A model generated the notes under the pieces. The model ran no database searches. It saw only the letters and a list, made by a program, of their open reading frames with translations, and was not told where the DNA came from. Shown here one piece after another: positions 28,242 to 37,883 of a DNA stretch of 64,000 nt; the stretch's first letter is position 1; every line of letters begins with the position of its first letter. Made by a program: the position numbers and the translations under genes. The stretch lies in contig NZ_JAPDFT010000001.1 in the NCBI RefSeq assembly GCF_025949665.1, positions 2,232,001 to 2,296,000 on the forward strand, written 5' to 3'. Origin of the DNA: Chryseobacterium viscerum. Its GTDB lineage: Bacteria; Bacteroidota; Bacteroidia; Flavobacteriales; Weeksellaceae.

Positions 28242-30008
28242 TTACGGTTTCCGGAGTTCTGATACTTTTTTCAGATAAACATCCGTCTGATCCAGGAATT
28301 CCTGATTGGTCTGTTGTACCTGAATGTGAGGAATAATTCCCTGACCTATTTTCTGGTCGGGAAGATTCTGTGCGTCCTGAATAACATGCACAATAGAGAA
28401 TCCTGTCTGGATACCGGTATTGGGAAGTTCATATACCAGCGGAAGATGACCGTTATGTTCATAATATCCTCCTACTGTTTCTTTTCCGATCACAATGGCA
28501 TTGGTATAGGACTTAATCAGAGAAGCCAGATGGGAGGCTGCCGAAGCAACACGCTGATCTACTAATAAATAAAGTTGCCCTTTAAAAGTTTTGTCATTAG
28601 GCATTATAGAAGGATTTTTATCATCTGCCCAATAGTATTTCCCCTGAACGGCTTTAGGATATAATGATTTCAGGTAAGCGTTCAAACCGGTTTTATCTGT
28701 TACTCCATTCGATAGAAAAAGAGGTGTAATCACCAGTTTTTCTTCCATAGGAACTTCATTGAATTTTGTATAGGCATAATGGCTGTCACGGAAAGGTCTT
28801 TGTGTAAGATAAGAAAATACTTTTTCATAAAGAGCTCCTGTACCTCCGGTATTTCCTCTGAGATCTATGATCAGGTTTTCTGTTTTTTCGCGTTCCAGGG
28901 TGTCCATCATCTGGTCAAGAAAAGTACTGAATTTTTTATAGGCAGGATCGTCTTTCCCGGTTGCAAAATCAAAACCTCTCAAAGATAAGCGGTAGATTCC
29001 ATCTCCTTCTTTATTCAGACTGTATTTTTCAGAAAGCAGTTTTTTGTCAAATGCAAGCGAATATCTTGAATCCTGAAGTTTTTTAAAGTTCTCCAACGAT
29101 ATTCCCGGCAGTGATATCTCTTTTACGATCCCGCTCCATTTATAGTTGATAACATAGTTTTTGTGGGTTCCAAATTCTATATAAAATTTATCCAGCATTC
29201 CTCTTTCAAAGCCTGTTGTTTCTTTGTAAGGTATAGAATATCCGTCAGAAAAATAATATTGGGAAAAGCGGCTGATCATCTCTTTTGCAGGAACTCCGTT
29301 GATGGAAAGAATTTCAGCACCAAGAGGCAATACATTGTCTTTTGAATCCTGAAGCAGACGACCGTCAATATTCTTGAGTGTAATGGGTAAATATTCCGGT
29401 TTTTGTGTGAGATAATAAGAAGCATGGTTGGGAAGGTCTGTATAGTTATGACAGCTTCCTTCAAATCCGGTAACCTTTGCAATTACTTTATAAAAATCAA
29501 AAATATTTTTACTGTTTCTCGCTTCTTCCTCGGCCTGTTGGTAAATACTGTCAATTTGTTTTTTTGTTCTGTACACATACAGTCCGGAATTTGCTTTTTC
29601 CCTTATAGAACGGAATGTTCTAAGGTCTTCTACAAACTGATCAGTAGTGAACTGACCATTAATAACAGGTACATTTTTGGATTCTGTAATGGAAACTTTG
29701 GCTGTTTTACTTTTTTCAGTATAGGATTTAGCCCAGATTTTCAGTTCATATTTTTTCCCTTTTTCCGGGGTAAAGTAGAATCTTTCAACACTTTTTATTC
29801 CTCTGGAATCATCCTGTTCTTTTACTTTTTTTCCATCCATAAACAGCGCAATACCGAGATTGGCATCTGCAGACTGTACTGAGATCCAGGAGGGTTTATG
29901 AGATTGGGGAGAATACTTTAAGGTGTCTCCGGGTTTCAGATCTGAATGAGTTTGTGCATAGGCACTGTTTAGAAACAGTATTAGAGGAATGATAAAAGGT
30001 CTGGCCAT
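28242..30008 (-). CDS. Secreted S41 family (C-terminal processing-like) peptidase
   Basis: 588 residues with a short signal peptide (PLILFLNSAYAQ). The middle holds a PDZ-like region around ILSINGVPAKEMI. The C-terminal S41 domain contains NLIIDLRGNTGGTG and the nucleophile segment VDQRVASAASHLASL (catalytic Ser near residue 489), followed by the Lys/Glu part IGKETVGG. It probably acts in the periplasm or at the outer membrane. Its neighbours are unrelated single genes and it has its own terminator. Confidence 0.88.
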   Translation of the reverse strand: MARPFIIPLILFLNSAYAQTHSDLKPGDTLKYSPQSHKPSWISVQSADANLGIALFMDGKKVKEQDDSRGIKSVERFYFTPEKGKKYELKIWAKSYTEKSKTAKVSITESKNVPVINGQFTTDQFVEDLRTFRSIREKANSGLYVYRTKKQIDSIYQQAEEEARNSKNIFDFYKVIAKVTGFEGSCHNYTDLPNHASYYLTQKPEYLPITLKNIDGRLLQDSKDNVLPLGAEILSINGVPAKEMISRFSQYYFSDGYSIPYKETTGFERGMLDKFYIEFGTHKNYVINYKWSGIVKEISLPGISLENFKKLQDSRYSLAFDKKLLSEKYSLNKEGDGIYRLSLRGFDFATGKDDPAYKKFSTFLDQMMDTLEREKTENLIIDLRGNTGGTGALYEKVFSYLTQRPFRDSHYAYTKFNEVPMEEKLVITPLFLSNGVTDKTGLNAYLKSLYPKAVQGKYYWADDKNPSIMPNDKTFKGQLYLLVDQRVASAASHLASLIKSYTNAIVIGKETVGGYYEHNGHLPLVYELPNTGIQTGFSIVHVIQDAQNLPDQKIGQGIIPHIQVQQTNQEFLDQTDVYLKKVSELRKP

Positions 30009-30080
30009 TATTATTTTTTGAATGGGCTAATATACAAATTAACCCTAATGGGTTGAAATTCTTCCCACACTCCTTTTATC

Positions 30081-30584
30081 CTATAGTTTCACGCTCAGTT
30101 CCTGAACTTCTTCGGCAGAAAATCCGTAGATCTGTGGTGTTTTTACATCAAGAAGATTGAGATAGATGTATAATTCTGCCCTGTGATGAATCTCATGTTC
30201 TATCATGGCGCGGAGCCATTTCCAGACAGAGATTTCACTGTTGGCCGGAGTCAGGCATTTGCGGGTAAGATCTTCATCAGAAAGACCATTGATAATTCCT
30301 AACGTTTGTCTGTGCATTTCATTGAAAAACTTCACGGTATCTTCATACCCGTCAGCCAGTTCTTTTCCACATCCCGGATAAGCACTTTTCTTGCCTTTAA
30401 TCGTTTCTCCATACATATACCGTTCTATGGTGGCAATATGTCTTATCTGATCACCAATGGTAAACTTCCCGGGTTTATAGGAGTAATCTATATGTTCAGG
30501 CGGAACAACTGCAATAATGCGGTTGGTTCTTTCCCTTATTTTCTCATAATAATTGATAAATGACTGTACCGTTTTTATTTCCAT
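30081..30584 (-). CDS. DinB family protein
   Basis: 167 residues, the four-helix-bundle size. Three spaced His-containing helices that bind a metal are visible: DQIRHIATIERYMYG, and IEHEIHHRAELYIYL near the C-terminus. Members include thiol-dependent transferases (bacillithiol, mycothiol) and metal-binding stress proteins. It stands alone on the minus strand, divergent from the TPR gene. The precise reaction is unknown. Confidence 0.85.
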   Translation of the reverse strand: MEIKTVQSFINYYEKIRERTNRIIAVVPPEHIDYSYKPGKFTIGDQIRHIATIERYMYGETIKGKKSAYPGCGKELADGYEDTVKFFNEMHRQTLGIINGLSDEDLTRKCLTPANSEISVWKWLRAMIEHEIHHRAELYIYLNLLDVKTPQIYGFSAEEVQELSVKL

Positions 30585-30754
30585 ATTTATTGGGATTTGG
30601 CTTATCTGCTTTTGCAGGATGAATATAAGAAATCTAATGGGAGAAGTTTTGATTTTATTATAAATTATTCATAAAAATTTAAAAAAATCCCCAATATGTG
30701 ATCGTAAAATTTGGAAGCTTATTAAATATCCAATATTTTAGATAAAAAATAACC

Positions 30755-31891
30755 ATGATGAAAATAGGAATTTGCTTGTGCATTATACTATTAGGCCTTA
30801 ACAATATCACTGCTCAGTCTGCAAAAATTGACACTGAAAAGCTGCTTGAATATTATGAGACACAACGCTATGCCGATGCTGCCAAATACCTTCAAAGCAT
30901 ATATCCCGGAGATACACAGGATGTAAAAGCTCTTTCACAAATAGCCTACTGCAATATGATGGCCGGAAAACTTCCGGAAGCAGAGAAAAATTATATAAAG
31001 ATCAATACCATACAACCGAACAGCCTGCCTACTCTATTTAGTCTGGCCAGCATCAATTCCAGACGGGGCAATGCAACCAATGCCAAGGCTTATCTTCAAC
31101 AGATCATTCAGTTGGATAGTCTTAACTTCAATGCTTATAAACAGCTCGCGGCCTATGCTGATACTCCTGAAACCAAACTGAACTACCTCAAAAAAGCGAG
31201 CTCTCTGAATTCTACTGATCCTGATGTAGCTTATGATCTTTCTCTGACTTACAGTGGTCTGAAACAATACCAGCCTGCATATGATGTTTTGAAAACAGCC
31301 ATTGCTTCTGATACTGGAAATTTCACTTTACAACAGACCCTATTACCTGTTGCCAATCAACTCGCCAAGTATCCGGAAGTAATTGAAATTGGTGAAAAAC
31401 TCCTGAAAAACCATGCTGATGCGAATGTAATGAATGATATGGGACAAGCTTATTTTTATGTAAAGGATTATCAGAAATGCATCAGTCTTTATAAAATGCT
31501 GGAAGATATGGGAGTACAAAACGAAGGTACATTATATTTCATGGCCTTAAGCTATCGGGAACTGAAAGATTATAACAATGCTGCCATCTATGCACAGAAG
31601 ACTATTGATGAAGCTATTTCAGATCACACCACGCTGTATTATGCTGCATTGGCAGGTATTTATGAATCCAAAAACCAGTATAATGATGCTGTAACAGCTT
31701 ATAAAAGAGGATTAACCTTTGGTACTAGCAATATTATTTATTACCGTTTAGGACTTCTTTATGATCTGAATCTGAAACAGCCAAAGAATGCAGCCACCTA
31801 CTATCAGATGTATCTTAAAAACCGTCCGGATCAGGAAAAAGAAAAAGATCAGATTGCATATGCAAAAGGCAGAATTACTATTTTAAAGTAA
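30755..31891 (+). CDS. Secreted tetratricopeptide repeat protein
   Basis: 378 residues with a signal peptide (IGICLCIILLGLNNITAQ). The rest is a series of TPR-like helix pairs, for example EYYETQRYADAAKYLQSI, AKAYLQQIIQLDSLNFNAY, and near the end YKRGLTFGTSNIIYYRLGLL. Periplasmic location is expected, as a scaffold for protein contacts. The start ATG at 30755 is followed by a second in-frame ATG; both keep the signal peptide. No partner is obvious in the neighbourhood. Confidence 0.85.
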   Translation: MMKIGICLCIILLGLNNITAQSAKIDTEKLLEYYETQRYADAAKYLQSIYPGDTQDVKALSQIAYCNMMAGKLPEAEKNYIKINTIQPNSLPTLFSLASINSRRGNATNAKAYLQQIIQLDSLNFNAYKQLAAYADTPETKLNYLKKASSLNSTDPDVAYDLSLTYSGLKQYQPAYDVLKTAIASDTGNFTLQQTLLPVANQLAKYPEVIEIGEKLLKNHADANVMNDMGQAYFYVKDYQKCISLYKMLEDMGVQNEGTLYFMALSYRELKDYNNAAIYAQKTIDEAISDHTTLYYAALAGIYESKNQYNDAVTAYKRGLTFGTSNIIYYRLGLLYDLNLKQPKNAATYYQMYLKNRPDQEKEKDQIAYAKGRITILK

Positions 31892-31980
31892 TAGAAAATT
31901 CAAATCATTTTGTGATTATAGTCACAAGTGGGACATCCAATGAAGCGCTAATTTTGTATTCAACAATAAAAACAATTTTT

Positions 31981-32316
31981 ATGGACAAAACAACGCAAAA
32001 TACAGCAGAACAATTCATTCAATATTTAAATGAAGAAAATTTTGAGAAGGCAGAAAGCTGTCTTGATCCTGATTTTAAATTTATCGGAGTATTGGGAAAA
32101 AGGGATAATGCTTCAGTTTACATCAAAGATATGAAGCAGATGAAGTTTAAATATAAAATTCTGAAAGCTTTTACATCTGGTGAAGATGTATGTTTCTGGT
32201 ATACTATTGACATGGGAGAAAAAGCGGTAGAAGCTTCCGGATGGTATCAGATTAAAGATGGAAAGATTCATACCTTAAAAGTTTTGTTTGATCCCAGACC
32301 TTTATTACAAGATTAA
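31981..32316 (+). CDS. SnoaL/NTF2-like domain protein
   Basis: 111 residues from the ATG at 31981; an upstream in-frame extension is rejected because it is AT-rich and has no start signal. The pattern AEQFIQYLNEENFEKAESCL, then DPDFKFIG and SGWYQIKDGKIHTLKVLFDP is that of the NTF2-like cone fold, as in SnoaL-type polyketide cyclases and many stand-alone ligand-binding proteins. The role is unknown. It lies just before a Crp/Fnr regulator on the same strand. Confidence 0.75.
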   Translation: MDKTTQNTAEQFIQYLNEENFEKAESCLDPDFKFIGVLGKRDNASVYIKDMKQMKFKYKILKAFTSGEDVCFWYTIDMGEKAVEASGWYQIKDGKIHTLKVLFDPRPLLQD

Positions 32317-32417
32317 AATAAGTTATTACCCTAAAAAATAAAAGGTATTTCAATCGGCTAACCTGAATTTTTGCTGTTACGCTAAAATTGGATAAGTTTG
32401 AAATATAAAATTCCAAC

Positions 32418-32984
32418 ATGACGGAACACATTGAAAAAATTCAGGCACTTGTATCCCGTTTCAGCAAGGAAACTATTGATGCTCTTGACAAAATTACAAC
32501 GGTAAAGCAAGTTCGAAAAGGAGAAATCCTGCTGCAGCAAAATGAGATATGCAGAAAAAGTTTTCTAATCATTAAAGGAGTTGCCCGTAAATTTTTCTTC
32601 TCTGATAAAAAGGAAATAACAACTGAATTTTTCTTTCAGGATGATATTGCGCTTTCTTTTAAAAGTTATCTCTACCAAAAACCAAGCAAAGAAGTGATCG
32701 AATGTCTGACAGATGTAACTATTGAAACCGTTGATTATACAGCATTCGAAACTGCAAAAAAAGACTTTCCGCAACTGATGGAATATGATATATTATTAAC
32801 TGAATTGTACACCATTTGGCTGGAGGACAGGCTTTTTGATTTCCATACAATGAGTGCAAGAGAACGTTATGAAAGTCTTTTGAAAAAATCTCCGGAGTAT
32901 TTTTATCATCTGAAACTGACACATATTGCTTCTTATCTGGGGGTTTCGCTGGAAACCCTGAGCAGAATAAGAGCCAGAATTTAG
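32418..32984 (+). CDS. Crp/Fnr family transcriptional regulator
   Basis: 188 residues. The N-terminal cyclic-nucleotide-like barrel (about 20-125) contains VRKGEILLQQNEICRKSFLI and KGVARKFFF; the C-terminal winged helix has LTHIASYLGVSLETLSRIR. There are no Cys residues placed as in FNR and the nucleotide-binding Arg-Glu set is not conserved, as usual for the many Bacteroidota members of this group. The YCII-like gene follows about 75 bases after. Confidence 0.88.
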   Translation: MTEHIEKIQALVSRFSKETIDALDKITTVKQVRKGEILLQQNEICRKSFLIIKGVARKFFFSDKKEITTEFFFQDDIALSFKSYLYQKPSKEVIECLTDVTIETVDYTAFETAKKDFPQLMEYDILLTELYTIWLEDRLFDFHTMSARERYESLLKKSPEYFYHLKLTHIASYLGVSLETLSRIRARI

Positions 32985-33060
32985 GTGATAATAAAATAAG
33001 AGTTCTGTCCCCATTTTGACTTCCCATTCGTCATTCTATTACATAAAAAATAATCTGACT

Positions 33061-33405
33061 ATGAAAGAATTTGCATTAATTTTCAGACTTAAAGATATTT
33101 CTGATTTTAAACCTTCCCCGGAACAGATCCGTGAACGTATGAATTGGCTGGGAAGCATTGCTGCTCAAAATAAGCTGGTGGATAAAGGAAATACTCTTTT
33201 ACCTGCTCCCGGAGCTGCTAAAACAGTCAAACCGGATAATATTATAACGGATGGACCTTATACTGAGATCAAAGAATTCATCAGCGGATATATTATTGTA
33301 AGGGCAGAATCTATTGATGAAGCAGTAGAAATGGCTAAAGGAAATCCTATTTTTAAAATCGGGGGGAACATTGAAGTGCGTGAAGTTTTGAAGGTGGATA
33401 AGTAA
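33061..33405 (+). CDS. YCII-related domain protein
   Basis: 114 residues from the ATG at 33061. The YCII/DGPF layout is clear: MKEFALIFR at the start, the characteristic ITDGPYTEIKEFISGYIIV in the middle, and AVEMAKGNPIFKIGGNIEVR near the end. These ferredoxin-like proteins are often encoded beside regulators or ECF sigma factors and may catalyse or bind small reactive molecules. It probably forms a unit with the preceding Crp/Fnr gene. Confidence 0.85.
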   Translation: MKEFALIFRLKDISDFKPSPEQIRERMNWLGSIAAQNKLVDKGNTLLPAPGAAKTVKPDNIITDGPYTEIKEFISGYIIVRAESIDEAVEMAKGNPIFKIGGNIEVREVLKVDK

Positions 33406-33592
33406 GATGGAGGCAGGAAGATGGGAGTTTTAAAAAGAGATTTTCTTTATTTAATTTTTAATAAAACACTATCATTTCAAGGGATTTTCTGTTACTTTTA
33501 TCTTCCTGTGCCCCACTCCTTTTTATTTTTTGACTTTTGTCAAAGGAATGCCCGATCCTATTCTTGACTTTTGCTGAAAATAATTCTTCAGT

Positions 33593-34672
33593 ATGAAAAA
33601 AAGAATCATCGGATTCGATCTGGCACGGGCTTATGCTATTTTCGGAATGTTTATCGTGAACTTCAATATGGTCTTCGGAAATCATGATGATCATTCCACT
33701 CTTGGAAAACTGTTGGTTCTTTTCAGCGGACATTCCAGTACGGTATTTGTAATTCTTGCTGGTATGGGAGTAGCGCTGATGACCAATCGTCTTCAGGAAT
33801 ATACTTCGGAAGACAGAAAAAGACTTCGTAATACAATTCTCAAAAGAGCGGCCTTTCTTTTTCTATTCGGAATGCTGTTTTGTCTCTGGTGGCCGGCTGA
33901 TATTCTTCATTTCTACGGCGGTTATATGAGTATAGGTGCATTACTGATATTCATAGATAAAAAATATTATCTGATAACAGCAGCCATTGCCATTGTTTTA
34001 TTTCATCTGCTGTTACTGATTATCCCATTCGAAACAGGATGGAATTTTTCCACCTTTGAATACACAGATTTCTATACCGTTTCCGGATTTCTCAGAAATA
34101 CATTTTACAACGGCTGGAATTCTATACTGCCATGGTTTGCTTATTTTGCTGTCGGGCTATATCTTGGAAGACTGGACTGGGCACTTAAGCAGACTCAGCA
34201 AAAGATCTTCTGCATTGGACTGATATTATATCTTATGGTAGAGGGATTCCGTTATGCAAGCACCTTCATGGATGTCAGCACGGAAACGCGTGAATTCATC
34301 AATGCAGATTATATTCCTCCAGTATTACCTTTTATCCTGAATACTATAGGTTTTGGAATGATGCTTATTGCAGGTTTTATGTTTATCAGTCAGTATATTT
34401 CTGAAAAAGAGTGGACCGCAGACCTTGCCAGGGCCGGACAAATGACGCTTACTCACTATGTATCTCATCTCAGCCTCGGAATGGTTGTATTTGCTTTATT
34501 ACAGGGTAGAAATTATTCAGATTTAATGAGTCATAAAGCTTGGGTATCTCCACTTGGTATTCTCCTGTATTCAATAGGATTCTTTGTTTTGAGTATTTAC
34601 TTCAGTAAATTCTGGGGGAGAAAATTCAAGCAGGGGCCTTTGGAAATGATAATGAGAAAAATAAGCGGTTAA
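33593..34672 (+). CDS. DUF418 family integral membrane protein
   Basis: 359 residues with about nine or ten hydrophobic helices. It begins RIIGFDLARAYAIFGMFIVN, the start typical of DUF418/heparan-alpha-glucosaminide acetyltransferase-like proteins, and ends with the DUF418 part (GQMTLTHYVSHLSLGMVVF, KFWGRKFKQGPLEMIMRK). It is an inner-membrane protein, possibly a transporter or acyl transferase; function is not established for the family. It stands alone. Confidence 0.85.
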   Translation: MKKRIIGFDLARAYAIFGMFIVNFNMVFGNHDDHSTLGKLLVLFSGHSSTVFVILAGMGVALMTNRLQEYTSEDRKRLRNTILKRAAFLFLFGMLFCLWWPADILHFYGGYMSIGALLIFIDKKYYLITAAIAIVLFHLLLLIIPFETGWNFSTFEYTDFYTVSGFLRNTFYNGWNSILPWFAYFAVGLYLGRLDWALKQTQQKIFCIGLILYLMVEGFRYASTFMDVSTETREFINADYIPPVLPFILNTIGFGMMLIAGFMFISQYISEKEWTADLARAGQMTLTHYVSHLSLGMVVFALLQGRNYSDLMSHKAWVSPLGILLYSIGFFVLSIYFSKFWGRKFKQGPLEMIMRKISG

Positions 34673-34741
34673 TAATAAAAATTAAGAATTAATGGCATAA
34701 GAAACTTCCATGTCTGGTTTTTAGTATCCATTTTCTATTCT

Positions 34742-35305
34742 TTAAATCCAGCCCACTTTTCTTCTCCAAATCGTATATTCAATATTTTGGTCATCTATTT
34801 CCGGAATGTTTTCAGGTTCTGGAATTTTGTTAATTTCTGCCAGTGCCAGTGCCGGAAGATTTACTTTTTCGCGTTCTTTGTTTAAGGTTTCTTTGTTTTC
34901 TACGGGATACACTATTCCTTCAGCGGTAAGCTGTGTTCCGTATTTTTGAGGTTTGCTCTGAAAGAACTGAATCCGGTCATATAAATAAGCTTTATGTATT
35001 GGATTAATATCATGGCTGTTTTCTTCCATCATGGTACAGCATTCTTTCATAAATTCAGGCTCACCAATAGCGTGCTGGATAATCAGCCATGCAGCATTGC
35101 TTCCCTTTTCACCGACTTTTGACAGAGTTGGGAATCCGATTTCGGCTATAATTTCCCGAAGCCGCTGTGCATTGGCTTTATGAACCTTTTCCATTTCAGG
35201 ATGGTAACCTCCGGACAGTTTTCCGGCAGCAAGCAGCTCCCCTCTTACAGTCAGATCTTTATCAGCAAGTTCAATCAGTTCTTTTTCAAATGAGAAATTG
35301 TCCAT
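34742..35305 (-). CDS. DUF6624 domain protein
   Basis: 187 residues from the ATG at 35305 (the longer upstream frame has no good start). The motif LREIIAEIGFPTLSKVGEKG and AWLIIQHAIGEPEFMKECC, with YLYDRIQFFQSKPQKYGTQL, is characteristic of DUF6624 proteins, which occur in many bacteria without known function. Soluble, no signal peptide. The AAA ATPase gene lies immediately upstream on the same strand. Confidence 0.8.
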   Translation of the reverse strand: MDNFSFEKELIELADKDLTVRGELLAAGKLSGGYHPEMEKVHKANAQRLREIIAEIGFPTLSKVGEKGSNAAWLIIQHAIGEPEFMKECCTMMEENSHDINPIHKAYLYDRIQFFQSKPQKYGTQLTAEGIVYPVENKETLNKEREKVNLPALALAEINKIPEPENIPEIDDQNIEYTIWRRKVGWI

Positions 35306-35368
35306 ATTATTAATGATAATTGATTGGTGATACAGCATATACCTCAACTGAGCCTGTTAGTTTTAGAT

Positions 35369-35923
35369 TTATGTCAGAACTCTGTCAAGGATAAAACTGG
35401 CCCTTTTTTCTACGGTAACTTTCGGTACCTCAATGATATTGAAGCCAAATTCCTGATAAATTTCTTTCATACACTCAAAAGTGAGGATGGCTTTTTCAAT
35501 GGTTTGTTTTCTTTCCTGGTCATTTTCATAAATCTCTTTCCATGGAGGAAGAATGAAAACATTGTTATTATAAACCATTTCTCTGGCTTTTGTTATCAAT
35601 AATTCCGGAACAGGAATATTTTCAAGCCTCATATAACCCAGCGTATCCCATATTCCGCGGTCAAAGAAAACAGGTTTCATATGGGTCACATGATCCATTT
35701 CCAAATAGGTTTTTACGGATTCTTCAAACATCAGATTAGCAAAAAGTTCTTTGTTCAGCCAGGGAAGCGCTTCTCCTCCGGACTCAACCTGTTCTGTAAT
35801 AATTCTCCTGCCCTCTTCAGGAACTGTTGTCAAACCATATTTGTTTAATACGTTCAACAGCGTTGTTTTTCCGGCTCCTGGACCACCCGTAATGATATGT
35901 AATTTTGAAATATCCTGCTTCAT
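35369..35923 (-). CDS. AAA family ATPase/P-loop kinase-like protein
   Basis: 184 residues. The Walker A motif is IITGGPGAGKTTLL at residues 10-23, followed by PEEGRRIITEQ and the Walker-B-like VFFDRGIWDT. This is the layout of the small AAA_28/NadR-like kinases, which often phosphorylate small molecules. The substrate is unknown. It lies upstream of the DUF6624 gene and may be co-transcribed with it. Confidence 0.8.
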   Translation of the reverse strand: MKQDISKLHIITGGPGAGKTTLLNVLNKYGLTTVPEEGRRIITEQVESGGEALPWLNKELFANLMFEESVKTYLEMDHVTHMKPVFFDRGIWDTLGYMRLENIPVPELLITKAREMVYNNNVFILPPWKEIYENDQERKQTIEKAILTFECMKEIYQEFGFNIIEVPKVTVEKRASFILDRVLT

Positions 35924-35985
35924 CGGTTTGAATTATTTTTAAAGACAGCCCCGTTTATAACAAAATCTCAGGTTTTCTATGGGGC

Positions 35986-36981
35986 TTAATTATTATTTTT
36001 AATGATACTTTTATAAGTATGAACGCGATCTTCTTCCTGGTACATATTGCATAATATCAGAAGATTATCCGTATTGTATTTTTCTGCAACCTGTTGCAAT
36101 CTATGCTCCACAGATTGTGGCGTTTCTATGATAATTCTTTCTAAAAAGGTGAAAAACTCATCTTCATCTTTAGTTCCCAAAATCTTTTGCTCTATAGCTT
36201 CAGGAGAAAGAACAGCATTAGGACTGACTAATTGCCGGGATTGTAAAAACTGATAGGCCATTCCATAAGCATTCCTTCTTGCTGTATCAATAGTATCTGC
36301 TACTGATGCTGCCACTGCTACCTGCAAAGAAGGCTGGGAAAAATATTGAATGTCGTCAAATTCTCTCAGATAAGCTTCTGTATTTTCCATTCCGTTTTCA
36401 CTGTTCATAAAAGCGGCGAAAGAATATCCTGTCCCATGTTTAGCAGCTTCTTTTGCTGAAGTCATTCCTGATCCCAGCCACATAATTTCAGGAATAAATT
36501 GTACATGAGTGGGTTGTGCAATAAGTCCGTCATAAATACTTTCCTCATCTCTGATCAATTGAATGATCTCTTCCAGTTTCGTTTCCATATTTGATAAAAC
36601 TACCGGTTTATGATTATTGAGTGCCATTACAGCATCTTTTAATCCTCCGGGAGCTTTTCCCAATCCGAGAATAAAGCGCTCAGGATATAGGGTAGACAGC
36701 ATTTTGGTCCATTCCGCAATTTTATAGGCAGAATAGTTCCGCATCATAATTCCGGCGGTTCCTATTTTGATACGGTTGGTTTTACTTAATATAACTGCTG
36801 CTAAAAGTTCAGGGCTGGAGCTGCCATAAGCTTCTACTCCATGGTGTTCGGAATACATAATACTATGAAAACCTGTTTCTTCAGCCAATAAAGCAAGATT
36901 GATACTGTTTTCCAATGCAGAGGCCGCACTGCCTCCCATTGTTACAGGTGACTGGTCTAAGATTCCTAATTTCAGCTTCAT
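35986..36981 (-). CDS. LLM class flavin-dependent oxidoreductase (luciferase-like)
   Basis: 331 residues, the normal size for a luciferase-like monooxygenase. It begins LGILDQSPVTMGGSAASAL, with LAEETGFHSIMYSEHHGVE as the family hallmark, and later RFILGLGKAPGG and AQPTHVQFIPEIMWLGSG. It uses reduced FMN to oxidise an unknown substrate. The HxlR regulator gene lies directly upstream on the same strand, a common pairing for redox or electrophile responses. Confidence 0.88.
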   Translation of the reverse strand: MKLKLGILDQSPVTMGGSAASALENSINLALLAEETGFHSIMYSEHHGVEAYGSSSPELLAAVILSKTNRIKIGTAGIMMRNYSAYKIAEWTKMLSTLYPERFILGLGKAPGGLKDAVMALNNHKPVVLSNMETKLEEIIQLIRDEESIYDGLIAQPTHVQFIPEIMWLGSGMTSAKEAAKHGTGYSFAAFMNSENGMENTEAYLREFDDIQYFSQPSLQVAVAASVADTIDTARRNAYGMAYQFLQSRQLVSPNAVLSPEAIEQKILGTKDEDEFFTFLERIIIETPQSVEHRLQQVAEKYNTDNLLILCNMYQEEDRVHTYKSIIKNNN

Positions 36982-37031
36982 ACTATAGAATAGATTTTAT
37001 GTGAAGGTATAAAAAAAGACAATACACCTTT

Positions 37032-37388
37032 TCATTCTTTAGGCGGAAAGACAATTCCTTCATCTTTGATCAGATCGTAGCCAAACTGCATAATGGTTTC
37101 AATAACCGGAATGGCTTTTTTCCCTTTCTCTGTAAGGCTGTACTCTACTTTCGGCGGCACTACGGGAAATACTTCACGATGGATCATGTCCTTGGCCTCC
37201 AGTTCGCGCAGCTGGCTGGTCAGCATTTTGTCTGTAATATGAGGAATATCCTTTTTAAGCTCACTGAAACGAAGAGGTTTTTCCTGCAATCTCCATAGAA
37301 CAGGCATTTTCCAGGTTCCTCCGATATGACTTAATGCAAATTCAATAGGTGTATAATAGAGTCTTTTATCGTGGAAAAATTCAGGCAT
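37032..37388 (-). CDS. HxlR family transcriptional regulator
   Basis: 118 residues with the winged helix of HxlR/MarR-type: GGTWKMPVLWRLQEKPLRFS, the recognition part ITDKMLTSQLRELEAKDMIHR, and the wing EYSLTEKGKKAIPV. The Cys usual near the N-terminus of electrophile sensors of this family is not present, so the signal may differ. It lies 50 bases upstream of the LLM oxidoreductase gene, its likely target. Confidence 0.9.
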   Translation of the reverse strand: MPEFFHDKRLYYTPIEFALSHIGGTWKMPVLWRLQEKPLRFSELKKDIPHITDKMLTSQLRELEAKDMIHREVFPVVPPKVEYSLTEKGKKAIPVIETIMQFGYDLIKDEGIVFPPKE

Positions 37389-37588
37389 AAAATCGTTTTT
37401 TAATTACACTTTCAAAAAGATAAGTATATAATTTTCTGAAAGTCTATTCTGCAAATTTGCAGAAAAAATAATAAAAATGAACAGATCTTTATGTACTGGC
37501 ACCAGATCTTTCCGGAACCAAAAACACAGAAACTGGAGCTATAGGTGTAAGGAAATATACAGATACTAAAATTAATACAGAAAAAATA

Positions 37589-37613
37589 AGACCTTCCGAA
37601 TAACGGAAGGTCT
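37589..37613 (-). terminator. Strong terminator after the Gly-Gly peptide gene
   Basis: A perfect 10-bp stem (AGACCTTCCG with CGGAAGGTCT) and a five-base loop, followed on the minus strand by TTATTTTTT. Confidence 0.85.
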
Positions 37614-37626
37614 GTTTATAAAGTTT

Positions 37627-37791
37627 TTATGCGCATCTGATGTCAGCACATCCACCGCCACCACCATTTCCATTTCTGTAATAACATGTTGATGTAGGAC
37701 AGCCACATGCTATACACTCACTCTCTGCAGGCGGACGACCTCCTGTGATTGTTTTTAAACTCTGTCTTGCGATTTTCTTTAGATTTTTCAT
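37627..37791 (-). CDS. Gly-Gly leader peptide (bacteriocin-like)
   Basis: 54 residues from the ATG at 37791, chosen because MKNLKKIARQSLKTITGG is the same leader as in the pair at 13.7 kb. The core after the double glycine has six Cys (ESECIACGCPTSTC and GGGCADIRC) and a five-glycine run. A strong terminator follows. The ABC transporter genes lie about 90 bases upstream on the same strand, but the ATPase lacks a C39 peptidase domain, so whether they export or confer resistance to this peptide is unknown. Confidence 0.78.
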   Translation of the reverse strand: MKNLKKIARQSLKTITGGRPPAESECIACGCPTSTCYYRNGNGGGGGCADIRCA

Positions 37792-37883
37792 AATAAATAA
37801 GTTATTAGTTTGAAATGACAATTTAGTAAAAAAATTGCTGAACAGTTTTAATTTTGATTGTTAAATAATGCTAAATTTTACAC

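Noticed and set aside
37477..37605. Possible short gene or remnant between the HxlR and Gly-Gly peptide genes on the plus strand
   Set aside because: Frames reading MNRSLCTGTRS or DLYVLAPDLSG are short, need a frameshift to join, and have no recognisable relatives.
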